Positions 18,250 to 27,076 of a stretch of DNA of 64,000 nt are shown one piece after another. This DNA comes from Serratia marcescens (GTDB lineage Bacteria > Pseudomonadota > Gammaproteobacteria > Enterobacterales > Enterobacteriaceae): positions 4,986,084 through 5,050,083 of the forward strand of contig NZ_JARVZZ010000001.1 in NCBI RefSeq assembly GCF_029846115.1. Direction: 5' to 3'. Positions within the stretch are counted from its first letter, which is position 1; the number at the start of each line of letters is the position of its first letter. A program made the translations under genes and the position numbers. Under the pieces are notes generated by a model. That model did not search any database and was not told where the DNA came from. It worked only from the letters and a program-made list of their open reading frames with translations.

Positions 18250-19026
18250 ATCACCTACTCTAGAGAGATGGCGTGCAGGAAACTACCGACGAATCGCAAG
18301 AGTTTTGCTCCAAATGCAACCAGCTGTAAATTTCTCGCGATCTGCTGTAATAACTCAATGAAACTTAAATAATCCTCACAACAGAAAGATCAATAATGAT
18401 GCCTCATCGGATGGAAGCGGGTCGGTGGTAAGAAAAAACCCTGTGCATACGCAGATACGTACGGCACATTGGCGTTTAGCCAAATCGAAACTGAAACAGA
18501 TCATCTAATCTCTCTTGTCTCCTAAACGCTAAAGAAATCAATTAACGAAAACTATTCTCAAAAGCAAAAACCAAGTTAGACGAGATATCTAACGTGTAAT
18601 TTTCGTCAACATATGCAACACGCTTTCTTGCTTTTCAAGCACAACAATAACAACAAAAAGACAAAGTTAAAAATGGTCAAACTAAAAACAGAGCCGCTTC
18701 CCGATCTTGCGGTTATCGTAACCTCACAGTAAAAGCATGCATCGAGGATAATTAATTATTAATAATTAAAAAAACCGTAAGCAATAAAACCTATACGTTA
18801 GCTACCAAACAGGGCAAACAAGTAAGATTCGATAACAGAAGACAATTAGTTAGAATATAAATCTATTTTTATATAAATCCTTAGCACAATATTGCAGGGA
18901 TTTAGATTGAGAAATAAAATACTCCTGCATTGAATCGCGAGTAAAACGTTGCGACATCCTTGCTTTATCTTTTCAAGCAATACGATTTTCATTTATTTAT
19001 TGGCATATTCTCAGAAGGAACTCCGA
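18250..19026. promoter_or_regulatory. AT-rich spacer upstream of the fimbrial operon
   Basis: This 777-base stretch is clearly more AT-rich than the surrounding genes and holds no credible reading frame. It must contain the omrA promoter (near 18255-18285, minus strand) and the fimbrial promoter (plus strand, right half, with tracts such as TTAATTATTAATAATTAA near 18751). A hairpin followed by T residues on the minus strand lies at 18433-18454. The composition suggests H-NS-type silencing, which is inference. Confidence 0.6.
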
Positions 19027-19716
19027 ATGAAGAAATATTTATTTTTAGCTCTGCTACCTCTGTCGTGCACGAGCGTATTGGCTGCAAAAACAGCCAGTAC
19101 GTCTGTAGATTTCTCCGGAGAAATTTACAATAACACCAGCTGCAGTATTGCTGCCAACACCAATAGCATTGATCTTGGCCGCCATTCCAGCGAAGCTTTT
19201 GATAAAGTAAATCCCGTCCAGTTGGAAGGCAACGGCATGGGTAGCATTCCGTTCACCGTAAACTGCACGGCACCGACCAACATGGGTATTGAAGTGACCA
19301 GCGCCAGTGGCGATGCCGATTTCAAGTATATGGACAGAAGCTTCACCGCATCGCTGGCAAAAGACGCCAGCAATAAAGATATCGCCGTGTTGGGCCTGGC
19401 ACTGTCGGATATCGCTATGGATGGTGAAACCGTCCGTGCGGCGCTGATTCCCGAAGGCGATGATATCTTTGATTTGACCAATGTAACTGACGGTGCAGAT
19501 CACGAACAGGCTATTTTCTCTGCTGCCTCAGGTAATCGCTTTGCGGTCACATCAGATGCTAATTACGACAATATGGCGATCGGCCAGAACCTGAGCGGTA
19601 CATTCAGCTACCGTTCCTTCCTTACCCCGCTCAGCTACATTGATGATAAAAGCATCCAAATGCAAGACAGCATTGCATTGCAAGCCTCTGTGAATCTTTC
19701 GGTTCACTACCTGTAA
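19027..19716 (+). CDS. Fimbrial major subunit-like protein
   Basis: 229-aa precursor with signal peptide MKKYLFLALLPLSCTSVLA followed by AAKTASTS. The mature part shows the pilin-type N-terminal strand (VDFSGEIYNNTSCSIAA), a Cys pair (TSCSI about residue 38 and VNCTAP about residue 80) likely forming the pilin disulfide, and a C-terminal beta-zipper ending in VNLSVHYL. The pattern recalls the DUF1120 group of fimbrial subunits. An AAGGA site precedes ATG 19027; a longer frame to 18949 lacks a signal peptide at its start. First gene of the operon, therefore probably the main shaft subunit. Exact fimbrial type not determined. Confidence 0.8.
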   Translation: MKKYLFLALLPLSCTSVLAAKTASTSVDFSGEIYNNTSCSIAANTNSIDLGRHSSEAFDKVNPVQLEGNGMGSIPFTVNCTAPTNMGIEVTSASGDADFKYMDRSFTASLAKDASNKDIAVLGLALSDIAMDGETVRAALIPEGDDIFDLTNVTDGADHEQAIFSAASGNRFAVTSDANYDNMAIGQNLSGTFSYRSFLTPLSYIDDKSIQMQDSIALQASVNLSVHYL

Positions 19717-19723
19717 TCACCAG

Positions 19724-19747
19724 GTGGGGACATTTCTCTGTCCCCAC
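19724..19747 (+). terminator. Attenuator-like hairpin between fimbrial subunit and chaperone genes
   Basis: Perfect 9-base stem GTGGGGACA/TGTCCCCAC with a 6-base loop begins eight bases after the subunit stop codon and is followed by a short T-rich stretch. In fimbrial operons such a hairpin often reduces readthrough or stabilises the major-subunit mRNA. Confidence 0.65.
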
Positions 19748-19828
19748 TTATTTCAGCCTGGTTGTTTGGCAAAATATCTTAACGTCCTTTGACTAGAGTT
19801 CGTTATTCTCCGCTATTCAGGAAATAAA

Positions 19829-20539
19829 ATGAAAGGTCTCATCCATTATCTCACCGCAATATTTATATTGCTGACTCCATTTTACGGCCAGGCAACCATT
19901 AAACTGGAAAAAATAAGCCTCTTGGTCAATCAAGAGAAAGGAGAGACAACCGTAAGAGTCGATAATATCGGTAATTATCCTGTGTTGTTATTTTCGTCCG
20001 TTGTTAAGAATGCATTAAGCAAGCAAGGAGAAGATCCCCTGTTCATTCTCTCTCCGCCAGCCGCGCGCATTGATCCGGGTAAATCTCAGCTGGTACGCGT
20101 CATGCTTGCCGATCCCTCGGGACTTGATAAGGCTCGTCAGCAAATGCGCCATATCTATTTCCAGGAAATTCCCGATATGGGAGAAAAAAGCAACCAACTT
20201 AAGGTAAATACTCGGCATCGGGTCGTCGCTATCGCCACGCCCTCCGCGCTGGCAGAAAACAAATCTCCCTGGCAAACCCTGATCTGGCAACAAAACGGAC
20301 ATTCTATACAAGTCAAAAATCTCAGCCCTTACGTTGTCAGGTTAGCCCCGACTATCACCGTACAACCCAGCAACCAGCAGTTTGTTTTGGAACAACCTTA
20401 TTTGCTGCCTGGGCAAACGATCGGTACACGTAAGGGCGATAGGCTTATCAGCCCCCCCTCCCGTTTGCACTTCACGCCAATCAGTAACACAGGGCGCGCC
20501 ATACCCGATATCACGGTTAACCTTGCCCCAATCCAGTGA
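19829..20539 (+). CDS. Periplasmic fimbrial chaperone (PapD-like)
   Basis: 236-aa precursor. Signal peptide ends near GQA-TIKLEK. Two immunoglobulin-like domains: the first ends in the subunit-capping region with PPAARIDPGKSQLVRVML (G1-strand Lys/Arg anchor region) and IYFQEIPD; the second runs from about residue 140 to the C-terminus. It would carry subunits to the usher by donor-strand complementation. Stop codon overlaps the usher start by four bases (GTGA). Confidence 0.9.
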   Translation: MKGLIHYLTAIFILLTPFYGQATIKLEKISLLVNQEKGETTVRVDNIGNYPVLLFSSVVKNALSKQGEDPLFILSPPAARIDPGKSQLVRVMLADPSGLDKARQQMRHIYFQEIPDMGEKSNQLKVNTRHRVVAIATPSALAENKSPWQTLIWQQNGHSIQVKNLSPYVVRLAPTITVQPSNQQFVLEQPYLLPGQTIGTRKGDRLISPPSRLHFTPISNTGRAIPDITVNLAPIQ

Positions 20540-22959
20540 GACAGCCTTTGAAATTGCACATACCGTTACGTCTGCTGGCGTTTTGTCTGCCTATCGGCTG
20601 TGTCTCGACCAGCCAGGCCGACTACGATATTGAGATGATGCGCGCACTTGGATTGTCCAGTGAGATTGCTGATTACTTTTCCTCTGGAACGAAATTCCCC
20701 GCAGGAAAACAATCGCTCTTCATCAGCGTCAACGGCCAAAACCATGGACGGCATGAAGTCAATATCGACAAACAAGGCGAATGGCAATACGACGCTGAAC
20801 TCGCAGAAAACCTGGGGTTACACCCCTGCAAGCTCAACACTCAAACAGATATGCTGATGAGCCAATGCTATCAAGGCAGCCGCATCGACAATGAAACCGG
20901 TAATAATCAATTGATTTTGCTGTTGCCCGAGCGCTATATCCGTCGACAACCGGCCGACTATGAATTTGGTGGCCATGCCCTGATGCTGAATTATACTGCG
21001 AGCCGATTCGACAGCCAAAACCACAGCAGTGATTACGCGGCGTTGGAAACCGGCTTTAACAGCAGCAACTGGATGTTTCGCCATAATGGCACCTATAACA
21101 AGTCCGAACGGCATCAGGGGTACACGCCTTATAATAGTTATGTGCAGCGGACATTGACGGACCACGACGCCATGATGCGTTTGGGACGAGCAACGTTATC
21201 AGATTCGCTATACAGCGGCATTACCTTGGACGGCCTGCAATGGCTACCTGACTCGTCACTGTCATTTAGTCAACGCAGTGATGTGCCGGCAGTCGAAGGC
21301 ATCGCCGAGAGCCAAGCCAAGGTTGAGATTTTTCAGAATGGCAGATTAGTTTACGCCACGCAGGTGCAACCGGGCGCTTTCCACCTGACGGATATCCCCG
21401 CGCAGTTCGACGCAGTCGATTTGTCCGTCACCGTCACGGAAAGCAACGGTAGTCGCAAACAATTCATCGTCCCTTATCTGACGACATCAGGACGCCCGGC
21501 TCCCCGCCAGGGCAGTTATTCCCTTGCTCTCGGGCGCACTCACAGCCTGGAAAAAAGCACAGAAATGTCTTTCATCACTGGCTCATTTTCTTTGCCATGG
21601 CTCAATCATCACCAAGTGAGAGGGGGAAGTTTCCTCAGTCGCGATTATCGCGGCCTCGCCGCCGGTTATAGCGTTACCGATAGCGATTATCGTTTTACGG
21701 CTTTGAGCCACGTGGCACAGTCACCAAGCGGTAAGGGCACCAAACTGCAGCTGAATAGTGCATTGCCTCTGATAAAAAACCTTAAGCTGAACGCCGGATA
21801 CAGCATCCAGTCAGAGCGATACCGTTCACCCACACAGCTTCGTTCTCCGCGCAAAGATGACAGCGAAGGGGCTTATTGGCATCTACCGCACGGCGCATCA
21901 TCTTCACACCAACGTCAAAGCTACAGCCTGGGCCTAGGTTGGCACCATCAGTACATTGGAAATCTATCTTTGGGCGTTACACGCACTGAAGGGGGAAATG
22001 AACAACAGAATCAGCGAGTCTACGCCTTCTGGAACCGTCAATTTGGCGCAGCCACCGTTGGCGTTAGCCTGGAAAAAGAGCGCAGCCGCGACGTTCGCGA
22101 TAACGATACCCGACTGTTCGCCACCCTTTCATTACCGCTGGGAAAAAACCGACGTTATAGCGCCAATATGATAAGCAACGGAAGAAATCGTAGCATCAGC
22201 AATTCGCTTTCCGGCCAAGCGCTGAATGGCGATCTGGCGTATGGACTCAATGCAACGCAAGGCACCCAATCCAATAACGGCACCTATTCAGGCAATGTGA
22301 ACTACTTGAGCCCGTTTGCCACTCTTTCCGGCAGCTATAGCCATCTGTCAGAAAATCAGCAGGCATCTTACTACAGCGCCACAGGCTCCCTGGTGGCAGA
22401 CAGCAGCGGGCTAACGCTCTCACCCCAGAAAATCGGCGATACCTTCGGCATCTTGACGATACCGGGCCTCGCCGGAATCAGCGTGTCCACGCCAGGCGGA
22501 AAGGTGAAAACCTATGGCAAGCAAGGTAAGGCGGTCATCCCAAGGCTGCGTGAATATCAACCCAGCCTGATTAACGTGGACACCAGCACCTTGCCCCCCG
22601 GTGCCGATATCGACAACGGCGTGCGCAATATCAATCTGGCACGTGGCAGCGTTAAACATATCAATATCAATGCCATTAATACATTGCGGGCCATTGTTCA
22701 GATTAGCTATGCCGACGGCACAAAACCCGCTATCGGCAGCATGATTTTGGATGAACAACAACGAGTGGTCGCTTTTACCAATGATCAGGGCGCAGCCTTC
22801 ATTGAACATCAGAAAGCGCACCGCGCGAAGAACGATGCGTCATCACAACGCTTCAGCATGAAAACCTCTGCGGGACAGGCATGTTATTTCGCAATTGCTG
22901 CAGACACCTCTCCCCGCAATCGTGCCGGCATCAGCCACTCCGAAGCCGTGTGTCGCTAA
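20536..22959 (+). CDS. Outer-membrane fimbrial usher
   Basis: 807-aa FimD/PapC-family usher, the outer-membrane pore that recruits chaperone-subunit complexes. The N-terminal periplasmic domain begins after a signal peptide (CVSTSQA-DYDIEMM); the plug-region landmark SQRSDVPAVEGIAESQAKVEI is followed by FHLTDIP and the beta-barrel repeats; C-terminal plug-like domain ends in AVCR with a cysteine pair (ACYFAIA and AVCR). Starts with GTG, coupled to the chaperone stop. It is somewhat shorter than typical 830-880-aa ushers, but all regions appear present. Confidence 0.9.
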   Translation: MRQPLKLHIPLRLLAFCLPIGCVSTSQADYDIEMMRALGLSSEIADYFSSGTKFPAGKQSLFISVNGQNHGRHEVNIDKQGEWQYDAELAENLGLHPCKLNTQTDMLMSQCYQGSRIDNETGNNQLILLLPERYIRRQPADYEFGGHALMLNYTASRFDSQNHSSDYAALETGFNSSNWMFRHNGTYNKSERHQGYTPYNSYVQRTLTDHDAMMRLGRATLSDSLYSGITLDGLQWLPDSSLSFSQRSDVPAVEGIAESQAKVEIFQNGRLVYATQVQPGAFHLTDIPAQFDAVDLSVTVTESNGSRKQFIVPYLTTSGRPAPRQGSYSLALGRTHSLEKSTEMSFITGSFSLPWLNHHQVRGGSFLSRDYRGLAAGYSVTDSDYRFTALSHVAQSPSGKGTKLQLNSALPLIKNLKLNAGYSIQSERYRSPTQLRSPRKDDSEGAYWHLPHGASSSHQRQSYSLGLGWHHQYIGNLSLGVTRTEGGNEQQNQRVYAFWNRQFGAATVGVSLEKERSRDVRDNDTRLFATLSLPLGKNRRYSANMISNGRNRSISNSLSGQALNGDLAYGLNATQGTQSNNGTYSGNVNYLSPFATLSGSYSHLSENQQASYYSATGSLVADSSGLTLSPQKIGDTFGILTIPGLAGISVSTPGGKVKTYGKQGKAVIPRLREYQPSLINVDTSTLPPGADIDNGVRNINLARGSVKHININAINTLRAIVQISYADGTKPAIGSMILDEQQRVVAFTNDQGAAFIEHQKAHRAKNDASSQRFSMKTSAGQACYFAIAADTSPRNRAGISHSEAVCR

Positions 22960-22984
22960 ACGTTCATCGATATCAGGAGAAAAT

Positions 22985-23530
22985 ATGAAAGTGATTTATT
23001 ACGGGTTAACAGCTATCGCCATCAGTTTTGGGGCTAACGCTAACTGCACGCTAACGGCCACACAAAACAGCGTTTATCTGGGAGAGCACAATATCGGGTC
23101 ACTGTCTCAACAATCCACTCTGCTGCACAGCGCCCCATTGCAGTATCGGTTGGCTTGCGATGAGCCAGTGCAGTTGCAGGGATTCACTCTGCGGGAGAAT
23201 AGAAACGGAGGCAGCGCAGCCGATGCTTCTAGCTATCTCAGCCTCACGGTTGATGAATTACGCAATGGTGATGGTGAGCCGATTGCCTTTTCACTTGGCC
23301 CCGGGCTGCGGAGCCAAAGACATCTGCCCAACTATCGTTTATCCGTCGATCGTGAAGCATTACACATTCTTGTACCGGATAACGAGGTTGGGCAACACTT
23401 CACTCTGTCATTAACAGTGTCCAGTTTCGCCACCTCCGCGACACAACTGCGTCAACAGCAACGCGATAACATCCCGCTGTCGACCCAATTGCTGGTCAGC
23501 GCTAACTATCTTGATCCCGACGTTCGGTGA
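22985..23530 (+). CDS. Fimbrial minor or tip subunit
   Basis: 181-aa precursor with signal peptide MKVIYYGLTAIAISFGANA followed by NCTLTATQNS. Cysteines at ANCTLT and LACDEP could form the pilin disulfide. C-terminal strands (LSTQLLVSANY) fit a pilin fold. Last gene of the operon, AGGAG site seven bases before the ATG, 25 bases after the usher stop. The final 29 bases overlap the end of the convergent molybdoenzyme gene. A tip-adhesin role is inference from position; no separate lectin domain is present. Confidence 0.72.
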   Translation: MKVIYYGLTAIAISFGANANCTLTATQNSVYLGEHNIGSLSQQSTLLHSAPLQYRLACDEPVQLQGFTLRENRNGGSAADASSYLSLTVDELRNGDGEPIAFSLGPGLRSQRHLPNYRLSVDREALHILVPDNEVGQHFTLSLTVSSFATSATQLRQQQRDNIPLSTQLLVSANYLDPDVR

Positions 23531-25784
23531 ATGCGCTAACCTCAACCAGGCAGCTCATGGCGTTCGGCCCCTGCGTCAGCGGCGAGGTGCCGATATCGAG
23601 CGTCAGCACGTTCGGGTTGCCCGCCTGCTCGACCGGCCGGCGCTGCGCGTCGAAACCCGGCTCGAACCAGGCACCGGTTGCCATCAATACCACACCGCGC
23701 GTCACGCCGTCAGTGAGGGACGCCCCCGCCAGGCAGCCCCCGCGCGCATTGCTGACCAGCACTTCGGCGCCGTCCGCCACGCCGCGCTGCGCCGCGTCCT
23801 CCGGATGCATATACAGGGTTTCGCGCCCGGCGGTCTTATTGCCCTGCGCCAGCGGCGCCGGATCCATCTGGCTGTGCAGACGATCGCTCGGTTGGATGGA
23901 GATCAGATGCAGCGGCCAGGTTTTGGCCTGCGGCGCGCCCAACCACTCCACCGGTGGCTGCCACTGCGGATGCGGAGCGAAATCCTCATAGCGATAGCCG
24001 GCGATCCGCTCGCTGAACAACTCGATCTTGCCGCTGGACGTTTGCAGCGGGTTAGCCTGCGGATCGGCGCGGAACGCGTCAAAAAAGACGAACTCCTTGG
24101 CCGGCGCGGGCAGTTCGACATAGCCCTGGCGCCAAAAATCCTCAAACTCGGGCCAGACGACACCGGCACGCCGCTGCGCTGCGCCGCATTGCCGGTAGAT
24201 ATCCTCGATCCAGGCCCGCTCGTCGCGGTTTTCGGTAAAACGTTCGCGATAGTCCAGGCGCTCCGCCAGATCGGCAAAGATATCGAAATCGTTGCGCGCC
24301 TGATGCTGCGGTGCAATCGCCTGATGCATCGCCAGCACGTAGCGATCGCGCGAGGAGCCGCCGATGTCGTTGCGCTCCAGCGAACTGGTGACCGGCAACA
24401 CGATATCCGCCATTTTGGCCGCCGCCGTCCACCAGATATCTTGTACGATCACCGTATCCGGCTTCTGCCAGCCTTCCACCAGCCGGTTCAGCTGCTGATG
24501 GTGATGGAACGGGTTGCCGCCGGCCCAATGCACCAGGTGGATATCCGGGTACTGCCGCGTCTCGCCGCAAAATTGATAGGCTTCGCCGGGGTGCAGCAGC
24601 ATGTCGCAAATGCGCGCCACCGGGATCGCCAGCCCGGCCGGGTTATCCCCTACCGGCATAGTCGGCGCAGGGGTGTCCACGCGCGGGTTACCGACGCCGT
24701 TCATCGAGCCGTGGCCGAACGAGAAACCGCCGCCCGGCAGCCCCACCTGGCCCAACATCGACGACAGCGCGATCATCATCCAATACGGTTGCTCGCCGCG
24801 GTGTGCGCGCTGCACGGAGTAGGAACAGGTGATGAAACTGCGCACGCCGATCAGCTGCCGCGCCAGCCGCGCGATGCGCGCCGCCGGAATGCCGGTAATG
24901 GCGCTGGCCCAGGCCGGCGTTTTCGCCACGCCGTCACCGACGCCGTTCAGGTAATCCGCCAGCTGTTGATAGCCCACGCAGTGGCTGTGCAGGAAGGCTT
25001 CATCCTGCGCGCCCAGCCGCTGGATTTCATAAGCCAGCGCCAGCATCAGCGCCACGTCGGTATTCGGCCGGATCGGGATCCATTCCGCGTTGACGAACCC
25101 GGGGCAATCGTCGCGCATCGGGCTAATGTTGATCACCGGCGTGCCCTTATGCGCCAGCTTTTGCAGCCAGGGCTTGAGCGCATGCTCCGCCGCGCCGCCG
25201 GAAGAGACCTGCGCGTTTTTCAGTGCCAGACCGCCAAACGCCACAAACAATTCGCAATGCTCCACCACGCTCGGCCAACTGGTGACACGCCCGGTCAACG
25301 GCGAGAAAGTGCCGATCACATACGGCAGGAAAAACTGCGCCGCGCCCCAGCTGTAGTTGCCCTGCTGATCGACCCCGCCGCCACCGCTGAAATAGAACCG
25401 CCGCACCAGCGAGCGTGCATGATGCAAACGCCCGGCCGACGACCAGCCATAAGAACCGGTGAACAGCCCGGAGGGACCGTAGCGATCGCGCACCCGGCGA
25501 TTCTCTTGCGCCACCAAATCGAGCGCCAGCTCCCAGTCCACCTCGACGAAATCTTCCCTGCCGCGCAGCGTACGGTCGCTGCCCTCGCGCTTTTGCATCC
25601 ACGAGCGGCGCACCGCCGGCTTGCGGATACGTTTGTCGGAGTAGACCATCGGTACGATGGAATCGAGCAGCGGCGAAGGATCAGGATCGTCGACGAAGGG
25701 TTCACAACGGATAAGCCGGCCGTCTTCAACCACGGCGGTATAAGCGCCCCAATGGGCGAGCTGCGGATAGCGTTTAATGGACAT
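23502..25784 (-). CDS. Molybdopterin guanine dinucleotide S/N-oxide reductase, BisC/TorA type
   Basis: 760-aa member of the DMSO reductase family. The Mo-ligating Ser is expected at residue 116 in SYGWSSAGRLHHA, matching GWKSPG of DMSO reductase; further family motifs are HWAGGNPFHHHQQLNR, DIWWTAAAKMADIVLPVTSS and LHSQMDPAP. There is no twin-Arg signal and no N-terminal iron-sulfur cysteine motif, so a cytoplasmic, single-cofactor enzyme like biotin/methionine sulfoxide reductase BisC is most likely; TorZ/DorA-like substrates cannot be excluded. The gene is alone, with no b/c-type cytochrome partner nearby, which also favours BisC. Confidence 0.85.
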   Translation of the reverse strand: MSIKRYPQLAHWGAYTAVVEDGRLIRCEPFVDDPDPSPLLDSIVPMVYSDKRIRKPAVRRSWMQKREGSDRTLRGREDFVEVDWELALDLVAQENRRVRDRYGPSGLFTGSYGWSSAGRLHHARSLVRRFYFSGGGGVDQQGNYSWGAAQFFLPYVIGTFSPLTGRVTSWPSVVEHCELFVAFGGLALKNAQVSSGGAAEHALKPWLQKLAHKGTPVINISPMRDDCPGFVNAEWIPIRPNTDVALMLALAYEIQRLGAQDEAFLHSHCVGYQQLADYLNGVGDGVAKTPAWASAITGIPAARIARLARQLIGVRSFITCSYSVQRAHRGEQPYWMMIALSSMLGQVGLPGGGFSFGHGSMNGVGNPRVDTPAPTMPVGDNPAGLAIPVARICDMLLHPGEAYQFCGETRQYPDIHLVHWAGGNPFHHHQQLNRLVEGWQKPDTVIVQDIWWTAAAKMADIVLPVTSSLERNDIGGSSRDRYVLAMHQAIAPQHQARNDFDIFADLAERLDYRERFTENRDERAWIEDIYRQCGAAQRRAGVVWPEFEDFWRQGYVELPAPAKEFVFFDAFRADPQANPLQTSSGKIELFSERIAGYRYEDFAPHPQWQPPVEWLGAPQAKTWPLHLISIQPSDRLHSQMDPAPLAQGNKTAGRETLYMHPEDAAQRGVADGAEVLVSNARGGCLAGASLTDGVTRGVVLMATGAWFEPGFDAQRRPVEQAGNPNVLTLDIGTSPLTQGPNAMSCLVEVSAFTERRDQDS

Positions 25785-25971
25785 GGCGTTCTCGGCGCAA
25801 TTCGGAATGCACAGACGTTACCTCAGCCCGCCGCCAGAGCCAACGTACAAATTGCGCTATCGGTCGGCTGCCGATGGTTATGCGTACAGACTCGAAGAGA
25901 TTCTGCAACGGCCACCACAAGTTGCGCACGAGACCGCTTGCAGCCCCGGTTTTTTTCCGCAAAACTGGGGG

Positions 25972-25987
25972 ATGTAAGCGATTACCC
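25972..25987. promoter_or_regulatory. Candidate GalR/GalS operator upstream of galR
   Basis: ATGTAAGCGATTACCC matches the E. coli gal operator consensus GTGTAANCGNTTACAC at all but two defined positions. It lies 17 bases before the galR start, so autoregulation is likely. Confidence 0.65.
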
Positions 25988-26004
25988 AGGATGTGTTGAC
26001 TGAT

Positions 26005-27024
26005 ATGGCTACGATAAAGGATGTTGCCAGGCTGGCGGGTGTTTCCGTGGCCACGGTGTCCCGCGTGATAAACAATTCCCCCAAGGCCAGCGAAGGGTCG
26101 CGCACTGCGGTGCTGGCCGCCATGGAACAACTGCAGTACCACCCTAACGCCAACGCTCGGGCGCTGGCGCAGCAATCCACCGAGACGCTGGGCCTGATCG
26201 TCTCCGACGTTTCCGATCCCTTCTTCGGCGCGATGGTCAAAGCAGTCGAGCAGGTGGCCTACGCCACCCACAATTTTCTGCTGATTGGTAACGGTTACCA
26301 CGACGCCGAAAAAGAGAGACAGGCGATTGAACAGCTGGTGCGGCACCGCTGCGAAGCGCTGGTGGTACACGCCAAAAGGCTGAGCGATCAGGAACTTTGC
26401 GGCTGGATGCAACAGATCCCGGGCATGGTGCTCATCAACCGCACGCTGCCGGGTTTTGAAACGCGCTGCGTGGCGCTCGACGATCGCTACGGCGCCTGGC
26501 TGGCGACCCGTCATCTGATCCAGCAAGGGCACCAGCGTATCGCCATCATCTGCTCCACCCACCAGATTTCTGACGCCACCGACCGGCTACAGGGCTATCT
26601 CGACGCGCTGCAGGAACACGGCATTGCGGTGGATGAAAAGCTGATCGCCTACGGCGAACCGGACGAGATCGGCGGCGAACAGGCAATGACCGAGTTGCTC
26701 GGCCGCGGCCGTTCGTTCTCCGCCATTACCTGCTACAACGATCCGATGGCCGCCGGCGCGCTGTCGGTGCTGAGCGACAACAGCGTCGACGTGCCGGGGC
26801 AAATTTCGCTGATCGGTTTCGACGACGTGTTGATTTCGCGCTATCTACGCCCACGCCTGACCACCATTCGCTACCCTATCGTCGCGATGGCCACTCAGGC
26901 GGCGGAACTGGCCCTGGCCTTGGCCACTCGGCAACCGCTGCCGGAAATCACCAACATGTTCAGCCCGACGCTGGTGCGCCGCCACTCGGTCGCCCCCCTC
27001 AACAACGCGCACGAACAGCCGTAA
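26005..27024 (+). CDS. galR: HTH-type galactose repressor GalR
   Basis: 339-aa LacI/GalR-family regulator that represses galactose genes and is induced by galactose. N-terminal helix-turn-helix MATIKDVARLAGVSVATV followed by SRVINN; then the hinge and a periplasmic-binding-protein-like sugar domain with LGLIVSDVSDPFFGAMV and LIGFDDVLISRYLRP. The frame opens four codons earlier, but ATG 26005 gives the canonical N-terminus. Next to lysA/lysR as in E. coli, which supports orthology over GalS. Confidence 0.95.
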   Translation: MATIKDVARLAGVSVATVSRVINNSPKASEGSRTAVLAAMEQLQYHPNANARALAQQSTETLGLIVSDVSDPFFGAMVKAVEQVAYATHNFLLIGNGYHDAEKERQAIEQLVRHRCEALVVHAKRLSDQELCGWMQQIPGMVLINRTLPGFETRCVALDDRYGAWLATRHLIQQGHQRIAIICSTHQISDATDRLQGYLDALQEHGIAVDEKLIAYGEPDEIGGEQAMTELLGRGRSFSAITCYNDPMAAGALSVLSDNSVDVPGQISLIGFDDVLISRYLRPRLTTIRYPIVAMATQAAELALALATRQPLPEITNMFSPTLVRRHSVAPLNNAHEQP

Positions 27025-27050
27025 TTCGCACCGCCGCATGACGCTGTGAA

Positions 27051-27069
27051 GCGGGCGCAACACGCCCGC
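27051..27069. terminator. Hairpin between convergent galR and lysA
   Basis: Seven-base stem GCGGGCG/CGCCCGC with a 5-base loop sits in the 52-base gap between the two stop codons. No strong T-run on either side, so its terminator role is uncertain. Confidence 0.4.
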
Positions 27070-27076
27070 CCGCTGA

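Noticed and set aside
23511..26003. 830-codon open frame on the plus strand opposite the BisC-like gene
   Set aside because: Composition and absence of motifs mark it as an antisense shadow; the minus-strand frame has clear molybdoenzyme motifs.
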